From NCBI RefSeq assembly GCF_027887165.1, contig NC_077227.1, positions 539,386,389 through 539,450,388 on the forward strand: DNA of 64,000 nt. The letters are read 5' to 3'. A model generated the notes under the pieces. That model was not told where the DNA came from and ran no database searches. It worked only from the letters and a program-made list of their open reading frames with translations. The stretch comes from Monodelphis domestica (taxonomy: Eukaryota; Chordata; Mammalia; Didelphimorphia; Didelphidae). The translations under genes were made by a program, and so were the position numbers. Within the stretch, counting starts at the first letter, position 1. The number at the start of each line of letters is the position of its first letter. Shown here piece by piece: positions 11,096 through 23,395 of this stretch.

Positions 11096-14000
11096 TTTAC
11101 AGTGTGCATAGTGGGGCTGGTGTGCCCTGGGTGGAATTAGCAAGCAAGTTCTTTCGATATGTGTAAGTTCATTAGATATGACCACTGGCATAAATTGTAT
11201 TCATTTAATATTATGAAACAGGGCTATAACTGCACAAAAGGTTGTCATGGAAACAGGAAAAGTCTTTAGTCCAGTGAATCAAAAGGCTTGTCATTGTAGC
11301 ATTTCTGCTGAATAGAGCTCATAAAATGATTCCCTAATAATATACTAATTTGTAAAAATGAGAATATGGCAGATTTTCCTCTTGCTTTCTCTGCTTTTCC
11401 CCCTTATTTGTATGATTTTAAAACAGGAAGAAAAAAGTAACACTAAATAGCCTCTTCCCCTCCACCATTTACTGATTTTTATGACCCAGGAAATAGCATG
11501 TTAATTAATTTTTTTAATTATTTCACTGTAAATTATTTAAAACATATTTCATCTTAAAGTTATTTTTATCATATTTTAAATTACAAGTACTTTACTTGAA
11601 TAAAGCTAAATGTTTGTCATTAATTTAATCAGAGAATTCATATGTTAGGTAAAAGTTGACATAAGGTTTTTTCAAGATTAAATAGTTAATTTTTAATCTT
11701 TGTAATTTATATACAATGATTTTGAACATAAATGGAAAAGCTAGAGTTCATGCATTCCTAATATATGCTTATTTAATTTTTCTTTTGCTACCAGTTGTTT
11801 GTAATTATTCATTCATAAGTTTTCCAAACTATGCATTACATTGGAAGATTAAAAATAACATAAAAGAGAAGTAGTTAGAATGGTGCCTGTTATTTTGGTT
11901 TCAGCTAAAGACCTGTCCAGAGTCTTCATTATAAATCTATATTCTAAGGAGGTTACTCAGCCATTAAAATTCCATCTAAGCTGAAAAATAAAACATCAGC
12001 TTTAATGTAGATAGAATTTTAAGGAACACTGTGAAATTATTCCTCATTGCCCTTACCTACTATATAATTATCTTAGATTAAAACTGGAGGTCTTAACTGG
12101 ATATCTATTTCATCTTCTATTTCTTGCACAAATAAGTTAATGTTTTTTCTCAATGTGCAAGAAAACAAATACTTTCAGAAAGAAAAATTTCCTCTCAAAT
12201 ATTTGAGGATTTGGAGCCTAGAATATCAAAAATTTTATGATCTACATCTCCTATTTATGTTTGCATATACAGTGTGATAAAAGTATATATTTATAATTGT
12301 TTAAATTACAGGTATTCTTTTAAAATAAAAAGATTTGTCATGTTGGTATTTTGTAATCATGCCCTCATAATCAGTGATTTAGCTGCTTTTATCTAGGCTA
12401 TTATTGTGTAATGGAAACAGCCAGTTCCATTTTTAGTTGGTACATTGGCTAATGATTTTAATATACTGTTCCTAGATATTTTAATACTTCTTTAATATTA
12501 TGTAAACCCCACGATGAAGAAAACCATTTTCTGAAATATAATCTCAATGCATAGTTTTACTTCAAAGCTAACTTGTTACATCTTTAAAACTGATTTTTAT
12601 TTCCTTGTTTTAATGCTATATTTTGAAAGGGAAAAAAATCCAAGCTATATAATATAGAAATTATTGTGTAAAGGCCCAGGTCAAACCATATTTTCCCCAC
12701 TGACAGCCATCTCTCCAGGGTTGTTTGGCAATGTTTGCTATTATCAATTGGAATACGATGGCCAACCAGAAGTCACAGAACCATGGAAAGAAATGGTTTG
12801 TTCATTACTTTGAAACAAGCCCTAGTGGAGAGAGGGACACAGGCTACCATCTTCTGACAGTGTCTGGCTCCTACCCAATCTCAACTCTAGAGTAATCTCT
12901 TCCCGAGAAATTAGTTGGCAATCATCTTCTGTGTTGTCTCTTTAATGGAACAATTACTCATCTATCATAATGCCTTTTTGCTGATTTGGCATAAAATTCC
13001 TAATTTTAAGCATATTTTTAATCCAACTATGCTGGTTTACCTAATTTTTGTTGTTTCTAAATTTTATCTTTTTGAAAAGAGTTGACCACTAAAAAGTTAT
13101 TTGTTCCAATTCAGCATACAAAATTTATTTTAGGTCAGCTAGAAAAAAATGAACCCTGTCTTCAGAAGGCCAAACAAAAGGAGTGAATGCAAAAACTCAT
13201 TCGGGGAACTGAATGTACTATTAAAAATTACTCCATTTGAGAAATTAGAATGTGATTAATTAATCCCAGCTTTTGTTCTACTTTAATAAGAATTTTACAT
13301 CTTTGCAGAAGAGAGACCCTTCCAGTAGGGAGAAAGTAACAGCTCTAGCAGTCAGTATTTGTAGTATTCCTTCACTTGCCTTCCTGGTTGAAATTAGAAT
13401 ACAGTGTCTGTGATATTCATTTTTATTATTCCAAAATATATTTTTTAAGAAAGTGTTATTTTTCAACAGATCCATAAACTAGGTATTGGTAATAGGTAAA
13501 TTTAAAATACCACTGTTAGTTACACTGTGATGTCATTTTAATAATTATCCATTTCTAGTCTTTGTCAGAGCTGCACTGGAAGCATACTGCAATGTTTTAA
13601 AAGTGTTTTTAACTTACATATAAATGTTTTTTTTCTAATTTGTGTGTCTTTAAAATCGATTAAATAGTAGTTTAAAAATATCTGAATGTGTTTACTAATT
13701 TCTAGGACTTCTCATTGAACAACCAGAAGGTAAAATCTTTCAGGAAATTTTTCTGTACCCCTTACTACTAGACCTAACAATTTACCTGAGGATATCATAA
13801 AGATAAATCATCTCTTTGCTGGATAATCGTCTGATGCTTGAACTCATGTATTCATAAATATAATTGTATATATTTGTTTTAATAAAATAGAACTGTTGGA
13901 AATGAACATTTTTAAAGAATTCAAAGTTAACAAAATTAGGTCAATGTATTTTTATTAATGCTTGCTCAAAATACTACAGTGATTACTGAATGCTTTCCTT

Positions 14001-14109
14001 TAGTGAAGGAAATATTTCACTAGTCATATTCTAACATGTGAACAGTGGCAGATTCTTCAGTAGCACTATCATACCTCTCACTGCAACTCATATATCAGAA
14101 AGCATATAC
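11096..14109. other. Intergenic, unassigned
   Basis: About 3 kb of AT-rich DNA without a convincing gene, RNA gene or interspersed repeat. Short open frames are scattered and show no coding bias. I see nothing specific in it. Confidence 0.5.
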
Positions 14110-14300
14110 TATTCAGGAGACTATGTGATACAATCTAAAGAATAGTTTGGAGAGTCAGAGAATCTTGGTTAAAATCCTGCCTCTGGTGCTTTCTATCTTT
14201 ATACCCTTGGGCAAGTTATATAAGTTTCCTGTGCCTTGGTTTCTCCATCTATAAAATGGACTAGATGGCCTTTGAAGTCCACTCTAACTCTACATGTACG
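14110..14300 (+). repeat. MIR-class SINE with CR1-like tail
   Basis: Blocks in order are 'taccctgggcaag'-type sequence near 14200, 'gtttctccatctataaaatg', 'gactagatggcctttgaagt' and 'ccactctaactctacatgta'. The final blocks resemble the 3' end of CR1/L3. Confidence 0.65.
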
Positions 14301-14562
14301 GCAATAAGTTTTGGCAATACAAGATCACAGTTCCCTTTTAGGCTTTTTTGTTTCATTTAAATACAGAGAATGGAGAAATTCAAGCAGGACATAATCTCTG
14401 CCCTCCGATCCAACCAAAAAATAATAGTAGTCACTAGTTGAAAAGGTTATACCTGAGACAACTGGAAAACAAATTGGACCTTGAACTTCAGCTTGCTAAA
14501 CCCTGGAGATATGCATATTACATGATTATAAATAACACTGTGGAAGTGTTACTAGGCACTGT

Positions 14563-16905
14563 GTGTGTCAGAAAACAACTGTAGTTCAATTTTCCCACAT
14601 TTTTGTCAAAAATGCCATATGTTGGCTTTTTGAGCAAACCCCTCTATCTGCACATGTAATCCTATTCCGATCCATCTCCTCCAATGTATTGACTACTCCC
14701 TCTTTTATCTTCCACATTACTTATGTTCAATCTCTTTCTGATTATTGGCTGCTACCCTGCTTACTACAAACCTTCTCATGTCTGCTTGATTTTTCCATCA
14801 TCCTTATGATCCCATTATGAGGCTCCCTGAACCCGCAAGAAGCCTCAAGGTAGGAAGATAGAAAAAGGATAGAGGTTTGGATACCCCGAGGGGCGTGGTG
14901 AAGCCAAGTTATAGATATGAGGTGACAGAAATGAGTCATAAACCAGGCCTTATTGATTATAATGGGGCCACAGCATAACCCCAATCTTAGGATGTCTCAG
15001 AGGCATGATCCATCCTGAGATCCACAATTAATACCACACAGGTCGGAGACATGATAGAGAAAAGAGAGTGCCTGGCCAAAAGCCAGGTCCCAGGTAGGAG
15101 AGGAAGATAAGGAAAGGAATTAAAGATGGAGCTTTGCCGGAGGCCAAGCTCCAGCAAGGACAGACATCAGTGAGAGCTGAGATCCAAGAGAGGAAGAGAG
15201 GGCGGAGCTTGCTGTGGCCCTGTATTTAATCTCTTTGATATGCAAATGTACACAATACATAGGGATGATTATCATCGGTTAATGACAAGGTATAGGTGTG
15301 GTTTCTCTTAGCCAGGTGAACACAAAGAAACCTGTTTTCCCGCCTAACCTGGGGGAAGCTGGGGTCAAGGGTCAGAGGCTTTCCCAGCCATGCGCAAGAC
15401 TGAGCATGCTCTCTTCTAAGACAATCTTTACATTCTGTTTCCCTTGTCCCTGGATAGGTGTGGACTGCTACACATTATTTCCTACTTTTTGTGGCTCAAG
15501 TCCTTGAGCAAGACATTTACAATATGTGCCTCTACTTCTCTCTCCCTCTTCTTAATGATTCAGTAAGGTTTCTGACCTCATCATTCAACCAAAAACTACT
15601 CTGTCCAAAGTAACTAATGGCCTCTTCATTGCCAAATCCAATGACCTCTTCTCAGTTTCATCTTTCCCAACATTTAACACTTGATCATCTTCACCTTCAT
15701 ATTCTTTTTTCTCAGAGTTTTCAGGATTCTCCTCCATCTTAGTCCTCCTCCTATCCATATGACACCCTCCTTGGTTTTCTTTCTAATCTTTATCCAGGTC
15801 ATTCAAACTTTAGGTGTTTTGCAAGGTTCTCTTCTGGGTCCTCTTCTTTTTTTATATATCTTTCAATTGGTGATCTCATTAGTTCCCATGTATTCAATTA
15901 TCTCTATGTTGATAATTCTCAAATTTCTAAAGCAGATCTAACTTTTCTGCTGATCTGCATTCTTACGTCTCCAGCTGCCTATCAAACGTCTTGAATGCCC
16001 ATTTCAGCAAGTCCAAAACTGAACCCATTATCTTTTCTCCCAAACACTGTTTCTTTCCAAACTTCCCTGTTACTTTTGAGGGTTCCACCATCCTATCCTC
16101 TTAGTCCCTCAGCCTAGGTGTCATCCTCAACTTCTCATTATTGCTCATCACCCCCTCTTCCCATGTTCAATTTTTACCCAGGCTTATTCAATTTCTCATT
16201 TATAACAGCCCTTAAATATGCCCTCTTCTCTTCTGTGATAATGACATCACCCTAGTATGGTCCCTCATGTTTTCATACCTGGATGATTGGAATAGCTTGC
16301 TGGTTCACCTTGCCATAAGTTTCTCCCTACTTGAGTCTATAATTCAGCTGTCAAAGCTCAGGTCTGACCATGTTACCCTGCTACTTAATAAATTCTAGTG
16401 GCTGCCTATCCTGCCCAGTATCAAATACAAAGGCCTGTTCGGAGTTCAGGGCCCTTTATAGGTGATCTCCACCCTCCTAACACCCTCACACACACTCTTC
16501 TATCCAGTGACTCTGACCTTTTTGTTGTTTCTCAACTAAGACACTCCACCTCTTGGCTCCAAGTGTTTTCTTTAGCAATCCCCCATGCCTAGAATATTCT
16601 TCTTCCTCATCTCTGCCTCCTGAATTCCCTGGATTTCTCCAAGTCCAAGCTAAAATTCCACCTTCTACAGGAAACCTTTCTCAATCTCTCTTATTTCTAG
16701 TGCTTTCACTGTGTTGATGATTTCTTCACTAGCCTGTCATATATCTTGTTGGCATATATTTGTTTGAACACTGTCTCTCCCATTAGATTGTGAACTCCTT
16801 GAGAGCAGAGACTTTCTTTTACTTTTCTTTCTATCCCCATTTTTAGTACAGTACCTGGCCTATACTTGGTGCTTAATAAACGTTTATCGATTGTTTGACT
16901 CAGTC
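14563..16905 (+). repeat. L2 LINE, sense, split by an LTR
   Basis: A long L2 remnant reading towards its 3' end. Diagnostic blocks are 'aatggcctcttcattgccaa', 'ggttctcttctgggtcctct', 'gtccaaaactgaacccatta', 'tgtgaactccttgagagcag' and the terminus 'gcttaataaacgtttatcga'. These correspond to the C-terminal ORF2 and 3' UTR of L2. The element is interrupted at 14818-15472 by an LTR, so the LTR is younger. Frames are broken throughout; it is not a gene. Confidence 0.85.
14818..15472 (-). mobile_element. Solo ERV LTR, antisense, 5-bp TSD
   Basis: This 655 bp block starts with TG and ends with CA. It is flanked on both sides by the same five bases CATTA (14813-14817 and 15473-15477), exactly as expected for retroviral integration. 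Read on the minus strand it starts TGTAGCAGTCC and ends GAGCCTCA. It contains an octamer-like ATTTGCAT, a TATA-like 'gattaaataca', and an AATAAG that may be the poly(A) signal. No internal retroviral sequence adjoins it, so it is a solo LTR left by LTR-LTR recombination. Confidence 0.85.
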
Positions 16906-17609
16906 ACTGGTGTAAGCTCTTGTCCAATTGAGATTGCAGCACTTTGATTCCAATATAAAATTAGACATGATGCCAGAGCTAATTAGTGTTGAGAATTGGG
17001 ACTAGAACTGACTTATGTGAACCCTCAAACACAAGGTAAGGATCAGTGGCATTTGGCAGACAAGACTCTCTGTGCCTCTTTCTGTTCTCACACAATAAGT
17101 GAGCCTTTTTTTTTTTGTAGTCTGGATAGAACATTAGTCGGTGCAAGGTGAGGATATTATCTAGTTGGAGGAATAATGAATGACTCCTTTCCATGTGATT
17201 GCTTTTATCCTCAAATACTGAATGCTAAATCAGCCTTGGGTTTGCTTGGGCAATTGTCAACATGGTACACTTGACTTAAGGCATGCCTGTTTTTCTGACT
17301 TTGTTTTTCCCTATTCCTATCTAGTTAAATTCCTGCAATAGCCATTGCCCTTGAGGTACTTATCTATATAGAGCAATCTAGTCTTCATAAGAGTTGTAGC
17401 AGGACCTGAACGACTACCACTGCTCTGCTTTGTGCAAATGATACGAAAAAAGATTTTGTCCTGCATTTCTATAGATGGGTATTATAATGTGACATTTATT
17501 TAGGAGTTTGTGACGAGAAGCATATTTTGGAAAATAAATCATATTCTTTTTTTTTTCTAACAACAATAATCAGTTTCCCTGATCTTAGCTTAATTTATGT
17601 CTAAGAAGG
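16906..17609. other. Intergenic, unassigned
   Basis: No gene or repeat recognised. Minor homopolymer runs occur at 17107-17117 (T) and near 17549 (T). Confidence 0.5.
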
Positions 17610-17730
17610 ACAAACTCAATCAAAACACATTTATTATATACCTACTACAAAACACAAAAATCCAGTCCCTTTCCTCAGGGAGCTAACAATCTAATGGGGC
17701 AAGACAACACAAAAAAGAAGCTGCAAAGGG
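17610..17730 (-). repeat. L2 3' end, antisense
   Basis: It reads 'aacacatttattatatacct', then 'cagtccctttcctcagggag', then 'ctaacaatctaatggggcaa'. This is the reversed L2 3' terminus. The purine-rich stretch after it, to about 18000, may continue the same element but is too decayed to say. Confidence 0.7.
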
Positions 17731-18479
17731 GAGAGGAGCATCTGGGAGAGATGTGATGGACCAGAGGAGTGCAATTGGGTAGGAAGTGAAGATGTAGATG
17801 GCCTGGGAGCCATTAGATGGAGATCCTAGGAGGAGCTGTCCAACCTCTCCAATCAGAGAGAGAAGCCCCGGGGCTAAGAGGGTGTTGAAACAAGTGGTGT
17901 GAGTTCCAGGGTTGAAGAGATCTTGCTGGATAGAGTTGTCTTCAGCTTAATGATGTACAGATGACTCCAGCTGAGAGGGAAATAAAGAAATAGCTGGCCT
18001 GGGTAAGTTACTTAGTTAGAGTCCCTTCCTATACTATGATGCTATAAATGTTGTATAAAATTTGATTATCTATTTTGAAGTGTGTGCTACTCTTTATATG
18101 TAAAACTTGGTATTGACGAGCATTGCATGGACAGATGGGAATAGGGGAATCCAGTCTCAGGGTACAGACCCTTCTTAGGCTTTTATATTTTGCTATTAGG
18201 TTTGAAAATGAATAATAATATTTAAGGAATTCAGGTTTGTATTACAGATCACCCTCTCGGGGCTTTATTTCTCTCATCTATAGCTTTGGACCAGCTTAAA
18301 AAAGTTGCAACCAGCTTCTTTGGGTTGTGAAGTGCTGGAGGTGGGTGTGGGTGTGGGTGGATTCCATTGCTCAGCTGCCATGTTCTAGCTTCCAGCCATC
18401 TTCTATACATGTTCCCACTAATTATAAATAGAACATTAGATAAATAAGAAAAGAAAACTTGCTTTAAGATCCCAGCCTC

Positions 18480-19055
18480 AACACTAAGTAACTATGGCCT
18501 CTAGATAAGCCATAAATCATGGTCTACTCTCTTTTATCTCCATTACATTCAGCTATTCCTTCAGTTTGCCATCAATCACAAGTATTTGTTTCAATGTTAA
18601 TGAACTCTTAAATTCCTTAATCTGATCATAATTTTTGATCACTTTAGCTTTCCCTTGATTTATAGCCTCCAATCCTTTTCTTTATTCTCACTGTGACTTT
18701 TCACCAATCCTTCCATCCTTCAGTTATTTACCAGACCAATACTGTCTACATTCTTCCCTTCTCTGTATCAGCCATGCAATTCTACACTCTGTCCTGCAAT
18801 TAAATTGCCAATTGTGCCCCCTTTTATCTTCCTTCCTTTGAGATCTCAAAAAGTTATCCATCCAAAAAGTTAGTACCTTCAGAATGGTGACAGTTTCAGC
18901 ACAGATCTCTTCGCTGTGTACTGATTCTAGTCTAGCTGTCTTGACTTCAACTTCTTAAATTCTATTTTCTCCTTCCTTACACTGAAAAATCATGTACTTC
19001 ACAATCAGTCTTAAATTCCAAATATGTTAATTCCACTATCAGTAATGATGACTGT
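18480..19055 (+). repeat. Possible L2 fragment, sense
   Basis: A pyrimidine-rich region of L2-like composition ('ctccaatccttttctttatt', 'ccaatccttccatccttcag'). It may be a 5' extension of the L2 that resumes near 22480. The resemblance is compositional more than block-by-block. Confidence 0.35.
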
Positions 19056-20771
19056 AAGTTGGAAACAAACCAGGTATTAGAGGGCAGATGGAAATTCCCA
19101 CCAACTTTCAGTAGTTTTGAGTGCTGCACCTCCAAATAGCTTGGGGTAACAGGATTCCCAGGATCTTTTGGACCTAATCTCAGTATGCCAGTTAAGAAAA
19201 AGGTACCAAATAATTACACAGTTTTTGCTCTATAGAAAGACATTTAATAGGAATCATCAGAATATAAATCATAGAGAAATTCTTAGTTCACTAATCTAGT
19301 TATAACCTAGTTATACCAACCTAGTATAAATGAACTACCAAGCATTTTGGGGAGACCTACTCAACAAGTGTAAATCCTTTCCTAAAACCTAAATAATAAT
19401 CCTGGAAATATCAATACATAATTATTTCTATAAAGTGAGAGGGCACTGGTTATGATTACCTCTTAGAAGGCTTTTTAGACATATCTGGACTTCAACCACA
19501 TAGATTTTCCAGCAGAGAAAAAAGAAAAGGAGGAGAAAAAGACTTAAAAGTCAGGTCTGTGCTACTTATTAGCCTATGTCAAAATCAGAGCAGCAAGCAG
19601 GACTGAGAGGCATGGAGCTCCCATGTTTTTTTTGACTACCAAAAAGAGAGAGATGGAAAAAGCAAGAGCTGAGCACCTAAGTTCCTGTTCCCTTGGTGGT
19701 AGGCAATAGGGGAATATAAGAGTTCTTGCTTCTTTAGTGGCAAGCGGAAGAAGAAATAAAGTCAAGGGTCCAAACCTCAAATCCTTTGCTTCCTATCTAT
19801 ATTCATACTATGTCATTTGCTCCTATTTATCAGCTCTACTCTAGAGAATGAGACAATGACTTTTTAAACTAAAAGATCTACCAGGAAGAAGTCAATTTGG
19901 AAGGAAGGGGCTGAGTTCCATTAAGTGACTTCCCTCCTCAATTTCCTTATTTATGGATCAAGAAAGCACTGTTCTATATCTGTAATAGGGAGCCATGCCC
20001 TCAATCTGTGACCTATTGGGAATTATTTTTGCAGGGTGGTACTAGATATAGCAAGGGCAGGTCTTCCTCATCTCTATTAAAAGCCACAAAATTTCAACAA
20101 TTAACTGAGATTTCAGGGAATAGTAAAGCTAGAGACATAATTAAAGGCCATCAGCTAGTTAATGACTATATCTTTGAGAAAAGTGGGGACCTGGGAACAA
20201 TAAAAAAGGCCAAGAAAGTGGTTTTGAAAACCAAGATCTAAGACTTTAAGGCAGATAGTGCCTTTCTACCAATGGTAGCAAGTTAGGCAGTGGAATTAAA
20301 TGTACCAGTAGATATTTGAAGCATCAAAATAATCCAGAAAAAATCATGTGATATTAGCATAAGAAAACAGTTTAGGTGACTCAAACTTGTGTTTTCTATC
20401 ATCTGATCTTTGGAATAAATCAGGGGAAAAAATTACTAACAGTGAGTTTTGGGGGAGATTTTATATCAGAGATCATGAGTTTCTCACCATTTTCCTACAA
20501 AAAATTAGAGTCACTAATCATAAGGTAAATATTTGTTTTCTACATATGAATGCTAGTTACTAATAGTGTGACTCAGTATGTGTTGCCACCTGATTCATAT
20601 TCTAAGATACTGACTTTATGGAAATGATTCTCTATATTTAATGCTATCACTTAATGTATTTGTATCTTGTATTTTCTGCTAACTGGACTGTCACTCCTTT
20701 TATTATTTTCTGAATGACTTCTATTCCATATAACCATTCTTCCATCAATTAACAATAATAATAACAACAAC
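19056..20771. other. Intergenic, unassigned, possibly LTR-derived
   Basis: About 1.7 kb with no recognisable coding content. The composition (A/G-rich patches, 'gtaggcaataggggaatata', ATTTAATAG near 19246) would fit a decayed ERV LTR, but I find no paired ends or TSD. Confidence 0.3.
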
Positions 20772-21439
20772 TGTTAAGGCTAAAATTTAGGATTGAGACT
20801 GAATATATTTTAGTTGGTCACCAGGGATTTAAATTCTAAATCCCAATGAAATACTCAAGTCAGAAAGGAACTTTATGGTGGTTTATTTACAATAGAGAGA
20901 AGATATTAAGGAAGAAAGAAAGAGAGAAAGGGAGAGAGATAATAGGCTGGAGTTCAGAGGCCCCAGCCCAGGGAGGGGAGGGGAGGAAGGCAGAGGATTA
21001 AATCTAGCTGGGCTTCCAGCCATGAGGCCTCTTCCAAGATGAGGGGCCTCCTCAAAGGCTGGTGCTTCCAGAAAAGCCAAGGAGAGGGAAATAAGCCTTG
21101 AACTCACAACATGACAGTCTAAGGGAAGCAGTCTTAGATCTCATGCTGGATCTCTTTCACAGTCAAGTTCTACTGCCAACCCCTCTCACAGGAAGTGACA
21201 TGAAATATAAAGGGGTTCTTTATGTCACTTCCTGTGTCTTACATGTACCAATGGTGGCTTAAACTTGGCTTTGGACAGCCCAGGGGATTAGTCAATTGTT
21301 TCTGATTTGTCACTTGCTAGTACACTTAATCCTTAAGTGGGGGTGTATATATTCCTGGTACCTAAATTCTATTTTTTTTTTTTGCTAAATTACTAAAATT
21401 CTAAAGACTAAGCAGGGTGGAGAAAATCTAAAATTCACA
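20772..21439 (-). mobile_element. ERV 3' LTR, antisense, with polypurine tract
   Basis: On the minus strand this 668 bp block starts TGTGAATTTTAG and ends CCTTAACA, a TG...CA pair. Immediately upstream of that start (plus-strand 21440-21450) is 'cAGGGGGGGAT', which looks like a retroviral polypurine tract. An AATAAA lies on the minus strand at about 20881-20886. A perfect 15-bp inverted repeat with a 20-nt loop lies at 21187-21236. The tract marks it as a 3' LTR, but no clear internal region survives to the right. No clean TSD was found. Confidence 0.65.
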
Positions 21440-21621
21440 ATCCCCCCCTGATGATGATTGGGGGACTAGTCTCCCCAATTGATCACTTAACATAATCATC
21501 TTATATCTCTAAATCTTCTAATTACAGGTACATACAGAATTTTACCTTCTAAGAGGAAACTACAATAGTTAGAGATAATATGGAAATAGAAGAGAGAGAC
21601 AGCAAAAACAATAATATCTAG

Positions 21622-21641
21622 CATATATAATTATATATATA

Positions 21642-21681
<40 letters not shown>

Positions 21682-21697
21682 AATATATATATATATA
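21622..21697. repeat. (TA)n microsatellite
   Basis: Alternating TA interrupted by AAATA units. It abuts the MIR that starts at about 21698. Confidence 0.9.
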
Positions 21698-22475
21698 GTC
21701 TACTATGTGCAGGCATTGCACCAAGCACTTTTTACAAATGTAATCTCATTTGATCTTCACTACAAACCTGTAAGGTAGGTGTTATTACCCTCATTTACAG
21801 TTAAGGAAATTGAGATAAGCAGAGGTTAAATAACTTGCCTGAGGTGACATATGTGATAAAGGATGGAAAGGTTTGCAATTTGCAAAATTGCAAGAACTGA
21901 AAAGTGCAAACCTAGGTATGATTGACAGTGGCATGTGACCAAGGGTCACATGGGAGCCTGCACTGGAGAATATGGGAAGACTCCATCTTGCCCCAACGGA
22001 CTTTTCTTCTGGTCTCCTAAGGAAGTCAAGAGGAAGGTCTGAAGAGGGATCTGAAGAGGATTTTTCCTGTGTTGAACTGAGGAAGGATTCCTGTATCAAG
22101 CTGCTGGCAGCATTCAGTCTCACTTGGACATCAGGACTTGCTTGGACATCTAACAATAGATCCTGGCTCTAACTGTCTTTTTTGGACCCTTGCTGAGTAA
22201 GATTTGGGAACTTGGTTAAGTTTTAGTTTATTAACCTATTTAGCATAGTTAGTTAGTTTTTTTAAATAAGAATAAGCATAAGTAAATCCCTAAGCCGTTA
22301 TTCCTTTCCCTTCCAAAACAATAAAGTATATTTTATATGTTTTTTCCTCTTGTGTTTCCCTTATCCAAAATCCTATCCTAACAATACCTAATAAATGTTC
22401 AAGGGAGTATTTGAACTCAAATCTTCCTCATTCTAGGCCCAGCATTCTATGCCATTCCACTTCTGCACCACTCAA
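21698..22475 (-). repeat. MIR, antisense, split by an LTR-like insert
   Basis: The left part is at 21698-21851 ('tctactatgtgcaggcattg', 'taatctcatttgatcttcac', 'cttgcctgaggtgacata'). The right part is at about 22384-22475 ('ctaataaatgttcaagggag', then 'atttgaactcaaatcttcct'). Together they make one MIR cut by a 532 bp insertion. Confidence 0.7.
21852..22383 (+). mobile_element. LTR-like insertion inside MIR
   Basis: The block starts TGTGATAAAGG and ends CCTATCCTAACA (TG...CA). It has an AATAAA at 22320-22325, about 60 bp before its end. It contains a perfect 9-bp-arm palindrome, CATGTGACC-AAG-GGTCACATG, at 21932-21952. The flanks do not show a clean TSD, so the boundaries may be off by a few bases. 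Confidence 0.6.
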
Positions 22476-22479
22476 CTGA

Positions 22480-23350
22480 CCAGAAGTACCCAATACCACT
22501 GCCAAATCACCTTCTCTCAACAGATGGTCTTGCCCTCTTTACTGAAAAATTTGAGTCATTTACTTCATTTCCACTCCTTCTTATTTCAAAACTCTTTTAC
22601 CCTTTTTTAATCTTCCAAATCTTTACTCCAGACCATGGAATCAGTTGGCCTTCTCTGTGCTGTGGTTAACTAATATATTTATGATCTCAGTCCCACCTTC
22701 TGTTATATTCCCTGTGCTGTTGCCCTTTTGATCATTCCTTGTTTTTCATCTTAAATTTCTCATTTTCTACTGGTTCGTCACTGGTGCTTATAAATATGTC
22801 CAAAAATTCACCATCTTTTTTAAGAAATCCAACAGGAAGCAGCCTTCCATTTGATTTTGCCTTTCTTCCCTTCTGTCATCCTTATTTACTCTGGCTTTCA
22901 TTGTCAAACTTCTTGAAAAGAGTAGTCTCCACTCTGTTTCTATTTCCTCACTACCTAACTGCCTTGTAACCTCTTCTAATCTGACTTTTGACCCTACCAC
23001 TCTATTGGAATTGTTCTCTCAAAGGTTCCCAATGGTACTTTGACTGCTAAATGTTTTTTGTTTTTTGTTTTGCTTTTTCTTAATCTTTAACTTCTTTGAA
23101 CTCTGCAAGTTAGTCTAATGTGGGTCACCCTTTATGACTGGGTATTTATCCTTTGTTGACTTCCATGATATTATTTGCTTTTAGTTCTCTTCCTACCTCC
23201 CTCACTGCTCCTTAAACTTTGTTGGATTCATCTTCCTAAGCATGATTGCCCTTAAGGCTCTGATCTGTGGGCTCTCTCTCCTGAATTCCAGTCATACATC
23301 TTTGGCACATATCTCTTAACCCTTCCTTTGACATCTCAAATTCCACATAT
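22480..23350 (+). repeat. L2 LINE fragment, sense
   Basis: L2 ORF2 blocks are visible: 'acagatggtcttgccctctt', 'ataaatatgtccaaaaattc', 'cttcttgaaaagagtagtct', and 'tttgacatctcaaattccac'. They correspond to successive segments of the L2 reverse transcriptase region. The frame is broken. Confidence 0.7.
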
Positions 23351-23360
23351 GGATATGGTA

Positions 23361-23395
23361 ATTAGTAGTAGTAGTAGTAATAGTAATGGTAGCAG
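23361..23395. repeat. (TAG)n short tandem repeat
   Basis: Five TAG units followed by TAA/TGG variants, between two L2 fragments. Confidence 0.8.

Noticed and set aside
21791..22172. 121-codon minus-strand and 66-codon plus-strand frames
   Set aside because: They span a MIR/LTR boundary and so cannot be one conserved protein.
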